Origin: an uncultured Paracoccaceae bacterium
GTDB taxonomy: Bacteria > Pseudomonadota > Alphaproteobacteria > Rhodobacterales > Rhodobacteraceae
Length of the DNA stretch: 54,658 nt
Direction: 5' to 3'
NCBI GenBank assembly: GCA_937883775.1
Contig: CAKZXZ010000165.1
Span: 1 to 54,658, forward strand
Below the pieces are notes generated by a model. That model was given only the letters and a program-made list of their open reading frames with translations, ran no database searches and had not been told where the DNA came from. The translations under genes were made by a program, and so were the position numbers. This document shows, one piece after another, positions 36,603-44,226 of this stretch. Position 1 is the stretch's first letter, and each line of letters begins with the position of its first letter.

Positions 36603-37066
36603 CTATCCTGACGGACGATATCTGTAATCAGAACATCTTGAACAGCAGGGCCAAGACTTTCGGTCGCCACTGTTCTAAGGGCGTGCCGCAGCGTGTCCAT
36701 GGAAGACGAATTCGTAAAGGCGCCATCGAACCCGCCGATATTGGCATGATCGAACATCACCTGTAAAAACGCATCCCGCAGACGCGGTTCGCGCGCATAA
36801 ACAGCCTCGCGTTCACCTAGCGCAATCTCGACGGTAAGTGCTAGCACGACAAGCGATATCACTTTACCCTCTGAAATGACGGGAACCACAAACTGGTTGT
36901 TCAGTTTGACATATTCCACGTCATCGGGCTGTTCCGCCTCGACTTCGACTGGTTCTGCAGGGGCTTCGGCGGTCACGGGGTCTGGCGCAGGCTTCATGAG
37001 CTTACCACCGAAAATGCCCGCACCCGCGCCCAGCGCAAGCATTAGGATTGGAAGTATCTTACCCAT
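36599..37066 (-). CDS. Second FliL-like membrane protein
   Basis: This 155-residue protein has an N-terminal TM helix (about 3-22), an acidic Pro/Glu-rich linker (about 26-50) and a periplasmic domain ending SLGPAVQDVLITDIVRQ, which resembles the FliL C terminus. It is the last gene of the flgB operon, far from the main fliL. ATG at 37066 is preferred (AGGAGG 5 nt upstream); an ATG one codon earlier at 37069 is only 2 nt from it. Its role as a second stator-ring component is inference. Confidence 0.72.
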   Translation of the reverse strand: MGKILPILMLALGAGAGIFGGKLMKPAPDPVTAEAPAEPVEVEAEQPDDVEYVKLNNQFVVPVISEGKVISLVVLALTVEIALGEREAVYAREPRLRDAFLQVMFDHANIGGFDGAFTNSSSMDTLRHALRTVATESLGPAVQDVLITDIVRQDS

Positions 37067-37075
37067 CATACCCTC

Positions 37076-37798
37076 CTAGAACGGCAGGAAGATATCGGCG
37101 ACCTGCTGCCCATATCGCGGTTGCTGAACATCTGTGATTTGCCCGCGACCGCCATAGGAAATGCGTGCTGACGCAATTTTATCCGAGGTGATTTCGTTCT
37201 GCCTTGAGATGTCTTCCGGCCGCACAAAACCGCTGACCAGAAGCTCACGCAGCTCGAAGTTAACGCGCACTTCCTGTGAACCTTTGATCGCCAGAACACC
37301 ATTTGGCATCACGTTGACGATCGTTGCAGCAACCCGCAACGTCAGCTTCTCGCGCCGTTTGACAGAGCCGTCCCCACCTGAGCTGCTGGATGAGTTCAGA
37401 TCAACGGCGCTGCCAAGCGATGCACCCGCTGGCAACTTTGGATTGATCCGCTCCGGGATGCCAAGCAAGCTGGGGATCTCAAGTGCCTCCTTACCGCTCC
37501 GGCTACGTTTTGAGGAATTTGAAATTTCGGCTTTTTCGTCGATTTCGATCACGACGGTTAGAATATCCCCCTGTTGAACAGCGCGTCGATCACCCAAAAG
37601 CGATTGCCGGCCTCCATCCCACAACGATGCTTGATCTAGCGGGCTTTCGGCCTCGGTTCGTGCAGGAAGACCAGGCGACAGCATCGCAAGGCTTTCATTG
37701 TTGCTTTGCACCGGCGTGAATTCTGGGGCTTGCCCGATGCTTTCAACACGCGCGCAGCCTGCAACTACTAAGGCGCAAATCAGAAGAGGTTTGTGCAT
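37076..37798 (-). CDS. flgH: Flagellar L-ring lipoprotein FlgH
   Basis: This 240-residue protein has a lipoprotein signal with lipobox VVAGC (Cys15), consistent with outer-membrane anchoring. Family blocks include SLLGDRRAVQQGDILTVVI (about 68-86), LAIKGSQEVRVNFELRELLV and VRPEDISRQNEITSDKIA. It forms the L ring of the basal body. It is 7 nt upstream of the FliL-like gene and directly follows flgA. Confidence 0.96.
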   Translation of the reverse strand: MHKPLLICALVVAGCARVESIGQAPEFTPVQSNNESLAMLSPGLPARTEAESPLDQASLWDGGRQSLLGDRRAVQQGDILTVVIEIDEKAEISNSSKRSRSGKEALEIPSLLGIPERINPKLPAGASLGSAVDLNSSSSSGGDGSVKRREKLTLRVAATIVNVMPNGVLAIKGSQEVRVNFELRELLVSGFVRPEDISRQNEITSDKIASARISYGGRGQITDVQQPRYGQQVADIFLPF

Positions 37799-38215
37799 TT
37801 ATTGTCCAATCTGGATGTGACCGTCAGCCGTGACGGTGCCGTTAACTGTGCTGCGCGATGACAGGTTCATCGCCTTGACCATGTCGCCCACTGCGCCGCG
37901 CTCAAGTGCGCGCCCTTCGGTCGATATTTTCAAACCATTCTGACTGACGATCAGCGTCACGATCTGGTTGCGTTCGATAAGCGCGGGCGCCGTAATGTCG
38001 TCGGCTAAAATTGGGCGTCCTGCATAAAGCACGACGCGCGACTCGCGCCCAATCGCTTGGGATAGCGCCGATAACGTGCCGGGAAGCACACCCTCTTTGA
38101 GGGTCACATCCTCGGCTGTGATTACCGATTGGCTGCGCACCGTGCGCGTTGCGAACACCGTATCAGCCGCCATCGGTGCGGCCATAAGGCAAAGGAGGAT
38201 CGCCAGTTTCATCAC
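37799..38215 (-). CDS. flgA: P-ring assembly chaperone FlgA
   Basis: This short FlgA of 138 residues has a signal peptide (about 1-17, ending PMAA). Then comes an SAF-like domain (VITAEDVTLKEG, about 31-42) and a C-terminal half with GRESRVVLYAGRPILADDI and GVNG-like turns. It assists polymerisation of the FlgI P ring in the periplasm. Length is at the low end for the family but typical for alphaproteobacteria. It overlaps flgG by 4 nt and touches flgH. Confidence 0.93.
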   Translation of the reverse strand: MMKLAILLCLMAAPMAADTVFATRTVRSQSVITAEDVTLKEGVLPGTLSALSQAIGRESRVVLYAGRPILADDITAPALIERNQIVTLIVSQNGLKISTEGRALERGAVGDMVKAMNLSSRSTVNGTVTADGHIQIGQ

Positions 38216-38997
38216 CGGATTTGCGTTGTTGCCGAAAGCATCTGATCCGCTGCGGTTATGACCTTGGCGTTCAGTTCATACCCACGCTGTGCTTCGATCA
38301 GATCAGTGACTTCCTTAACCGCATCGACCGAGCTGTCTTCAAGGTATCCTTGACGTACAATGCCCAATCCCTCTTCGCCCGGTGTGCCGACTGTGGCCGG
38401 ACCCGAGGCGGATGTTTCAAGAAAGAGGTTGCTTCCCATCGCTTCAAGCCCCTTTGGATTGGCAAATCCTGCAAGGGTGAACTGACCCAAAAGCTCTGCC
38501 TCAACCCGGTCGTTGAAATAGGCGTAAACCTCACCGTCGGCGTTTATCGAGATGCTGCGTGCGTCGTTGGGTACGGTGATTTCCGGTGCAACCGGATGTC
38601 CGTCCGAGGTGACGATCAATCCATCAGCAGATCGTTTCAGCGCGCCGTCTCGCGTATAGCCGGACAAACCAGACGGCAGTGTCACTTCAAGATAACCCTG
38701 GCCTTCGATCGCAATATCCAGATCGCCGCCCGAAATCGAAAGGGCGCCCTGGGCAAGGTTAACGGAAACAGCAGTGGGCCGCACACCAAGGCCAAGTTGC
38801 ACACCGGCAGGTAGGACAGACCCACTGGATGAACTGATCGTTCCCGGGCGGCTTTGCTGCTGATAATGCAAATCGGCAAATTCTGCACGGCGGGCGTTAT
38901 ACCCTGTCGTATTCATGTTCGCGAGGTTGTTTGAAATCACCTCAACCCGCATCTGTTGCGCGGTCATACCGGTGGCTGCAATTTTCAGGGCGCGCAT
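38212..38997 (-). CDS. flgG: Distal rod protein FlgG
   Basis: The protein has 261 residues, the canonical FlgG size. The N terminus is MRALKIAATGMTAQQMRVEV followed by ISNNLANMNTTGYNARRAEF, and the C terminus is VTDLIEAQRGYELNAKVI, the flg_basal domain pair. It forms the distal rod through the P and L rings. It is in one operon with flgF upstream (11-nt gap) and flgA downstream (4-nt overlap). Confidence 0.97.
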   Translation of the reverse strand: MRALKIAATGMTAQQMRVEVISNNLANMNTTGYNARRAEFADLHYQQQSRPGTISSSSGSVLPAGVQLGLGVRPTAVSVNLAQGALSISGGDLDIAIEGQGYLEVTLPSGLSGYTRDGALKRSADGLIVTSDGHPVAPEITVPNDARSISINADGEVYAYFNDRVEAELLGQFTLAGFANPKGLEAMGSNLFLETSASGPATVGTPGEEGLGIVRQGYLEDSSVDAVKEVTDLIEAQRGYELNAKVITAADQMLSATTQIR

Positions 38998-39008
38998 TCT
39001 GGCACCTC

Positions 39009-39719
39009 CTATCGGCCTACGAGTTTCTGGACAGAGCGGAGCCGCTCGTCTTCTTTCTCAAGAAATTTCTGGCCCAGTTCATATGAACGCTGAACCTCGA
39101 TCATGCGGGCAATTTCGGTCACTGGATCGACATTGGATCCTTCAAGAAACCCCTGCAGAACTGTCCCACCAATCAGCGGCTCAACTCCTGTGGTGGCCTC
39201 GAACATTGTGCTGCCAACCCGCTGTAATCCGTTTGGATCTGCTGTGAACAAGCCAAGCTGAGAGATAGGCGCACCATCCGCGCTCATCGTTCCATCTGCG
39301 GCGATACTTATGCTTGCGGCGGAAGGCGGAATGAAAACCGGCGCCCCGCCCGCATCTAGCACGTGAAACCCTTCGGGCGTGACCAGATCACCTTCGCCGT
39401 TCGACATGAAATGTCCCGCGCGGGTAAGGCGTTCGCCATCCGGCGTCTCGATCATAAAGTAACCGTCGCCCTCAATCGCCAGATCAAGCGGCCCGCCCGT
39501 TTTCTCAAAGCCGCCCTGACGTGTGTCAATGTGATGGCCACCAGCTTGCGCCATCGAAAGGGACGGTACATCGCCAAGATTTGTGACATGTTCCGAGAAC
39601 ACGATTCCCTCGCGCCGAAACCCGGTGGTTGAAGCGTTGGCGATGTTGTTGGCGACCGATTGCATCTCGCGCATAAGGCCTGATTGCCGGGTCAGGGTTG
39701 TGTAGCTGCCGTTCTCCAT
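39009..39719 (-). CDS. flgF: Proximal rod protein FlgF
   Basis: This 236-residue rod protein has the flagellar rod N-terminal motif (YTTLTRQSGLMREMQSVANN, then IANASTTGFRREG) and C-terminal motif (MIEVQRSYELGQKFLEKEDE). Placement before flgG and the shorter length fit FlgF. It lies 3 nt behind fliQ. Confidence 0.93.
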   Translation of the reverse strand: MENGSYTTLTRQSGLMREMQSVANNIANASTTGFRREGIVFSEHVTNLGDVPSLSMAQAGGHHIDTRQGGFEKTGGPLDLAIEGDGYFMIETPDGERLTRAGHFMSNGEGDLVTPEGFHVLDAGGAPVFIPPSAASISIAADGTMSADGAPISQLGLFTADPNGLQRVGSTMFEATTGVEPLIGGTVLQGFLEGSNVDPVTEIARMIEVQRSYELGQKFLEKEDERLRSVQKLVGR

Positions 39720-39722
39720 CGA

Positions 39723-39989
39723 TCAGATCCCCGCGATCAATGGGACAAGCTGGTTCTGAAAGAACGACACCAGCGTTTCCGACATGAAGCCCATCGTCAT
39801 CCAGAATACGACAACGATGGCGCCAAGTTTCGGGACGAATGTCAGCGTCATTTCCTGCACAGATGTCAGTGCTTGAAACAGGCCAACGAACAGACCAGTG
39901 ATAAGGGCAACAGTGAGGATCGGGATTGATACGACCACCGAAATCCAAAGCGCTTGTCGCAATGTATCGTAGAAAAGGACGTCATCCAT
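39723..39989 (-). CDS. fliQ: Flagellar export gate protein FliQ
   Basis: This 88-residue protein is made of two TM helices (ALWISVVVSIPILTVALITG and LGAIVVVFWMTMGFMSETL) joined by the conserved loop QALTSVQEMTLTFVPK. It is part of the FliP-FliQ-FliR gate. The ATG at 39989 gives MDDVLFYDTLRQALW, a normal FliQ start. A longer frame from 40034 would overlap fliE. It lies 4 nt after fliE. Confidence 0.96.
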   Translation of the reverse strand: MDDVLFYDTLRQALWISVVVSIPILTVALITGLFVGLFQALTSVQEMTLTFVPKLGAIVVVFWMTMGFMSETLVSFFQNQLVPLIAGI

Positions 39990-39993
39990 CTGA

Positions 39994-40275
39994 CTACACC
40001 GGCATCCTGAGGATTTCCTGATACGCCTCGACAACCTTGTTGCGGACGGTCACCGCCGTCTCGACCGCAAGTTCTGTCTGAGCAAGCGCTTCGACCAGCG
40101 CATGAGGATCGGCGCCACCCGACATCGCCGCTTTTGCGGTCGCTTCGCTTTCCTGCAAAGTGGCGGCAAAAGACTTTGCTGCATCTTGCAAGGCCCCGCC
40201 AGCATCGCCTTTTGGCGTTAGCGCAGGCTTTGTTGCAGCATATCCTTGGGCTGCAAAAGAGGATCGGATGTCCAT
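39994..40275 (-). CDS. fliE: MS ring-rod junction protein FliE
   Basis: This 93-residue protein has the FliE C-terminal block (ALAQTELAVETAVTVRNKVV, then EAYQEILRMPV) and a central DAAKSFAATLQESEATAKAA helix. It connects the MS ring and export gate to the rod. It lies between flgC and fliQ, the standard alphaproteobacterial order. Confidence 0.95.
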   Translation of the reverse strand: MDIRSSFAAQGYAATKPALTPKGDAGGALQDAAKSFAATLQESEATAKAAMSGGADPHALVEALAQTELAVETAVTVRNKVVEAYQEILRMPV

Positions 40276-40286
40276 TCTGGTCTCCT

Positions 40287-40679
40287 TTATTTGCGCAGCA
40301 GTTCAAGCAATTTCGACGACATATTCCGCGTCTGCTCGAACATTTTGAGGTTCGCCTCATAACTGCGTTGCGCCTCTCGGGCGTCTGCAATTTCGACCAC
40401 CAGATCGACATTTGATCCATCATAGTAGCCGTCTTCATTCGACATTGGGTGGGCGGGGTCGAAGATCCGGGAAAGCTCTGTGCGATCCAGCGATATCCCG
40501 GCCGAGCGCACCTCCCCGGTCTTCGCCCCGTCTTTCGACACCTGCTCGAAATTCATGATTTTGCGCCGATAACCGGGTGTGTCGGTATTGGCGATATTTT
40601 CTGAAACGTGCCGCAACCGCGTCGATTGCGCGCGCATTCCGCTAACCGCAGTCTGTAGGGAATTTGAAAAATCACTCAT
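40287..40679 (-). CDS. flgC: Proximal rod protein FlgC
   Basis: This 130-residue rod protein has the N-terminal motif SLQTAVSGMRAQSTRLRHVS followed by ENIANTDTPGYRRKI, and the C-terminal VVEIADAREAQRSYEANLKM. FlgC has the DGYYDGSNVD turn, visible here (about 84-92). It follows flgB by 11 nt. Confidence 0.96.
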   Translation of the reverse strand: MSDFSNSLQTAVSGMRAQSTRLRHVSENIANTDTPGYRRKIMNFEQVSKDGAKTGEVRSAGISLDRTELSRIFDPAHPMSNEDGYYDGSNVDLVVEIADAREAQRSYEANLKMFEQTRNMSSKLLELLRK

Positions 40680-40690
40680 CGCATCAGCCC

Positions 40691-41074
40691 CTATCGCCGA
40701 CCAAGGCTCGCGCGCAAAATATCAAGCGACGACTTATAGATCGTCATTGCCCGACTATGCTGGCGCTCTGCCTCGATTGATTTGAACATTTCGCTCTCAA
40801 GCGAAACGGAGTTGCCGTTTGGCGAAAGCCCGGATTGATCGCCCAGAATGATCGAAGCGGCGGTTGTCCGCGATCCGGCGTCGAAATGGCTGCTGCGCGT
40901 TGCCCTCATCTCTGTCCGGGATGCGTCACTTATTGGTGTGAACGTGGTCACATCCTTAGCGCGATATCCGGGTGTATCGGCGTTCGCGATATTTTCAGCA
41001 ACGACGGATTGGCGCTGCGCCGCGTGGCGCGCCATTGCTCCGGCAGAGCGGAAAATCTCAAGATTATCAAACAT
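40691..41074 (-). CDS. flgB: Proximal rod protein FlgB
   Basis: This 127-residue rod protein has the N-terminal motif MARHAAQRQSVVAENIANAD followed by TPGYRAKDV, and ends with helix MFKSIEAERQHSRAMTIYKS. It is the first gene of the leftward flgB-flgC-fliE-fliQ-flgF-flgG-flgA-flgH-fliL2 operon. A CtrA-like box lies 24-38 nt upstream of its start, in the gap shared with fliI. Confidence 0.95.
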   Translation of the reverse strand: MFDNLEIFRSAGAMARHAAQRQSVVAENIANADTPGYRAKDVTTFTPISDASRTEMRATRSSHFDAGSRTTAASIILGDQSGLSPNGNSVSLESEMFKSIEAERQHSRAMTIYKSSLDILRASLGRR

Positions 41075-41097
41075 CGGGGCTTCTCCCTCGAACTATC

Positions 41098-41112
41098 TCA
41101 ACCAAGGCTTAA
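41098..41112. promoter_or_regulatory. CtrA-like box between flgB and fliI
   Basis: TCAA-N7-TTAA (41098-41112), with C after each half site, matches TTAA-N7-TTAA at 7 of 8 bases. It lies in the 85-bp divergent gap, 24 nt from the flgB ATG and 48 nt from the fliI GTG. Confidence 0.45.
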
Positions 41113-41159
41113 CCCTGATTCCTTTAGAAAGGGTTTCAATGAACCAAAGGAGTTCCAAC

Positions 41160-42512
41160 GTGGCCCATCCTGATCTCGGTTGCTTGTCGCAACGCCTGTC
41201 GCATGCGGTTCCGTCGCGGCGTGTTGGTCGTGTTGAATTGGTTGAAAAGGGTTTGCTGCGGATCTCGGGCCTAAACGATGTTGCGGCTTTGGGTGATCGT
41301 CTTGATGTATGCGGCCCATCGCTCGATCCGATCGGTGGCGAAGTCATTGGGCTGAATGACGGTACATTAACCATGTTGCCCGAACGCCCGCTTGGTGGCG
41401 TGGTAACAGGGATGCAGGTCCGCCATCTTGATCCGCTTCAGATCGCGCCACATCAAAGCTGGATTGGCCGGGTGATTGATCCGAATGGCTGTCCGCTTGA
41501 TGGACGCGCGTTAATGCCGGGCGCACAGATTTGCCCGATCCACGCAACACCGCCGCTGCCTGCCAGCCGGGGCGGTTTTGGTAAACGGCTTGAAACAGGT
41601 TTGGCTGCATTCAACACGTTCTTGCCAATTGTCGAGGGGCAGCGCATCGGCCTCTTTGCGGGTTCTGGCGTTGGAAAATCCTCCCTGTTGGGAGACTTGG
41701 CCAAAGGCCTTGAGAGCGATATCTGCGTGATTGCCCTGATCGGTGAACGCGGGCGCGAGCTGCGCGATTTTGTTGATCGCATCTTGGGGCCTGACGGGAT
41801 GGCGCGCACGATCATCGTCGCTGCGACATCCGACAGCTCACCGCTTTTGCGGCGTCAATGTGCCTGGACGGCCGCAACCATCGCCGAGTTTTTTCGTGAC
41901 CAAGGACACCATGTCCTTTTTCTTGCTGACAGCCTCACCCGGTTTGCCGAAGCGCACCGCGAAATCGCTTTGGCTGCGGGTGAACCGGCAAGTCTAAGGG
42001 GGTATCCCCCCTCGACCGCACATATGCTTATGTCATTATGTGAGCGTTTGGGGCCCGGCGGTTTTGATGCTGGGCACATTACTGCGGTGCTATCGGTGCT
42101 TGTTGCAGGCTCGGACATGGATGAACCAATCGCGGATATCGTGCGCGGTGTCTTGGATGGACATGTGGTTCTTGATCGCAAAATCGCGGAACGTGGACGG
42201 TTTCCAGCGATTGATTTGCTACGCTCTGTCTCGCGTAGTCTACCGGATGCTGCGACCGCGGATGAAAATTCTGTGCTGACGCGCGGTCGCAGTCTTGCCG
42301 GGGCATATGCATCGGCTGAAATGATGGTTCAGGCAGGGCTTTACGCACCGGGTTCCGATCCACTTGTTGATGCAGCAGTCGCAAGTCATCAAGCATTGGA
42401 TGAACTCATGAGCCTGCGCGCCCCTATTATGGAAAGCTACGTCGCCTTGCAGCAGGCAATAGGTTTCGAAGCCCAGGTCGGAGCACCTGATATTCCCTCG
42501 GTCGAGGGATGA
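41160..42512 (+). CDS. fliI: Flagellum-specific export ATPase FliI
   Basis: This 450-residue F1-beta-like ATPase powers and orders flagellar protein export. Walker A is A167-GSGVGKS (to 174), and the Walker B Asp is D257 in LFLADSLTRFA. The ERGRELRDF motif lies at about 198-206. The GTG at 41160 is preferred because AAAGGAG is 7 nt upstream and the length fits. An ATG at 41139 (7 residues longer) has a weaker site. It is a single-gene unit divergent from flgB and convergent with the DUF1217 gene, with no clear terminator in the 56-nt gap. Confidence 0.95.
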   Translation: MAHPDLGCLSQRLSHAVPSRRVGRVELVEKGLLRISGLNDVAALGDRLDVCGPSLDPIGGEVIGLNDGTLTMLPERPLGGVVTGMQVRHLDPLQIAPHQSWIGRVIDPNGCPLDGRALMPGAQICPIHATPPLPASRGGFGKRLETGLAAFNTFLPIVEGQRIGLFAGSGVGKSSLLGDLAKGLESDICVIALIGERGRELRDFVDRILGPDGMARTIIVAATSDSSPLLRRQCAWTAATIAEFFRDQGHHVLFLADSLTRFAEAHREIALAAGEPASLRGYPPSTAHMLMSLCERLGPGGFDAGHITAVLSVLVAGSDMDEPIADIVRGVLDGHVVLDRKIAERGRFPAIDLLRSVSRSLPDAATADENSVLTRGRSLAGAYASAEMMVQAGLYAPGSDPLVDAAVASHQALDELMSLRAPIMESYVALQQAIGFEAQVGAPDIPSVEG

Positions 42513-42568
42513 AGCAAGGAAAGCAAATACAGCCCTCGTCAGCTTAAAGGCGCTCCGTTTGTCAAAAG

Positions 42569-43363
42569 CTACAGGTTGCTAAGCAGCGTCAGCGCGATAG
42601 ACGCCGAAGATTGAAACGATTGGCCTTGGGAAATCTGGCTTCGCAAAAGAAAGGTTTCAACCAGATCATCCCGCGTTTCATCGGCTGAAAAGATTGCAGG
42701 ATCACTTGATCCAAAGATACGGTCAGACTGTTCTTTGAACAGGTCAAGTTGCTGGTCCAGATCAAGCTGCGCGACGGATCCAGGCATGTTGAGCGCGGTT
42801 TCGAACACTTGCCTCAAGGGTGGATTACCCATGATTGAAAACCATTTTGTGTTTTCAGTTGTGGATTGGCTGACGATGTCAGAAAGGTCGCGCTGCAGGT
42901 TCAGTGCGAGCCGTAGATCATCGTCTTGCGCGCCAACGGCGACCTCAAACTGGCGAGATTGAAACTGCGTTACTATTTGATCCGCAAACCCAGCAGCTTG
43001 GCTAAGCGGAACCGCGTTATCACCAAACCCAAATGCGTCGGCCATCGCGAGATAGCGCTTATCAGCAAGCTTATTGCCAAGTGCTTCGGGGTCGAGCGTG
43101 CCGTCTTCAAGGATCTTTTGAACAAAGTACTTATTGCCGATATCAGCCTCAAGCCCGAACGCACCAAGCGCAACGCCAAGTAACCTGCGATCCGCGACAA
43201 GATCCTTAGCGCTGCTTATCTCGCCGATCTTTTCCCGGAAGTAGTCGGTATCGCGCTTGATGGTTGGACTGTTCTCGAACGCGGTGCGCTGCGTGTCCAT
43301 TGTGCGATTGAGAAAGTTCCAACCCGCAAGCCCGGACAGGGGAATGATCGGCTGAAAGCTCAT
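42569..43363 (-). CDS. DUF1217 family flagellar protein
   Basis: This 264-residue protein is helical and soluble, without a signal peptide. It matches DUF1217, found in alphaproteobacterial flagellar clusters (PTIKRDTDYFREKIGEISSA, then DKRYLAMADAFGFGD). Its function is not established. The N- and C-terminal helices (WNFLNRTMDTQRTAFENSP, and QGQSFQSSASIALTLLSN) recall axial proteins, so an exported filament or hook accessory is possible. It overlaps flbT by 4 nt and ends the fliC-flaF-flbT unit. Confidence 0.82.
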   Translation of the reverse strand: MSFQPIIPLSGLAGWNFLNRTMDTQRTAFENSPTIKRDTDYFREKIGEISSAKDLVADRRLLGVALGAFGLEADIGNKYFVQKILEDGTLDPEALGNKLADKRYLAMADAFGFGDNAVPLSQAAGFADQIVTQFQSRQFEVAVGAQDDDLRLALNLQRDLSDIVSQSTTENTKWFSIMGNPPLRQVFETALNMPGSVAQLDLDQQLDLFKEQSDRIFGSSDPAIFSADETRDDLVETFLLRSQISQGQSFQSSASIALTLLSNL

Positions 43364-43764
43364 GCGAAGGAGGCGGAAAGCAAACGGTCTTCCCGTGGCA
43401 GTAAGCTGCGCAAAGCTTTAAGAGCCTTGTAGTAATCTTCATCCAGAACAGCGCTTGTAGCCAATGCCATGCAGCTTTTGCTGTCATGATCGGTCAGCGC
43501 AAGGCTAAGCTGTTCAATCCCGCGCAGCAGTTGATGTTTGGCGTCAGCTGCATCAGCATCGCCCGAAAGAACGAGCTGCGCGATATAGCAGACCCGTCTG
43601 ACAGGTGTTTTCGCATCCTCAGGATGGATCGCGTCGCGCAAACGCAGGATGTTTGCATTCGGGGTCATCACAGCCAACCGACTGCGGCGATCCCCGTTTT
43701 CGACAACTGCACCATTAATCAGAACACGTTCTCGTGGTCCCAGTTTTAAAACCAGTCCGGCCAT
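43360..43764 (-). CDS. flbT: Flagellin translation repressor FlbT
   Basis: This 134-residue RNA-binding regulator has the family start LVLKLGPRERVLINGAVVEN, followed by LRLRDAIHPEDAKTPVRRVCY. In Caulobacter FlbT binds the 5' leader of flagellin mRNA and promotes its decay until the hook is complete. Here it lies downstream of fliC and flaF on the same strand, so a feedback loop on fliC is likely. It starts 1 nt after the flaF stop. Confidence 0.95.
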   Translation of the reverse strand: MAGLVLKLGPRERVLINGAVVENGDRRSRLAVMTPNANILRLRDAIHPEDAKTPVRRVCYIAQLVLSGDADAADAKHQLLRGIEQLSLALTDHDSKSCMALATSAVLDEDYYKALKALRSLLPREDRLLSASFA

Positions 43765-43765
43765 T

Positions 43766-44137
43766 TCAAATTCCTTTCGGCTTCAGGCCGCGCAGAATGG
43801 CGCTGTTGATGTCGATCAGAATATCGACTGCCCCATTTTTCTGCAGAACCTTGCTTGTGTGTTGTGAGACAAATTCGGACAGGTAGAAAATCTGTGCACG
43901 GATCGACGTGGGAAGTTGATTGTCGTCATCCGAAACATCCGCAGCCAAAAGTGTCCAAAGGCGCCGATTATCGTGAAGGGCGCGAACAAGGGCGGCGAAG
44001 GATGCGCTGTCGGCTGTCATACTTGCTTTTAAACGGCCAGTAATCTTGGCAATCGCCTCATACTCGGCACCGCGAGGTGTGCGAACGGAGTTTGCGGTCA
44101 CAGAATAGGCGGTCTGTGCCATGTGTGGTGCTATCAC
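43766..44137 (-). CDS. flaF: Flagellin synthesis activator FlaF
   Basis: This 123-residue helical protein matches the FlaF family (YEAIAKITGRLKASM, RALHDNRRLWTLLAADVSDD, QLPTSIRAQIFYLSEFVSQH). FlaF is needed for flagellin translation or secretion and acts opposite to FlbT. The GTG at 44137 has GGAAGGA at good spacing. An in-frame ATG at 44122 would shorten it by 5 residues but lies too far from that site. It sits between fliC and flbT. Confidence 0.93.
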   Translation of the reverse strand: MIAPHMAQTAYSVTANSVRTPRGAEYEAIAKITGRLKASMTADSASFAALVRALHDNRRLWTLLAADVSDDDNQLPTSIRAQIFYLSEFVSQHTSKVLQKNGAVDILIDINSAILRGLKPKGI

Positions 44138-44191
44138 GGGGGAATCCTTCCCTTGAGCGTGTAATCACTGTTTTGACGAGATCGAGTAAAG

Positions 44192-44219
44192 TGCAGGGCC
44201 AGCGCCAGCCGGCCCTGCA
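44192..44219 (-). terminator. Strong hairpin between fliC and flaF
   Basis: TGCAGGGCC (44192-44200) and GGCCCTGCA (44211-44219) form a perfect 9-bp stem, starting 8 nt after the fliC stop. On the transcribed strand only a weak T stretch follows. It probably ends or protects the abundant fliC mRNA while letting some transcription into flaF-flbT. Confidence 0.6.
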
Positions 44220-44226
44220 ACATATC

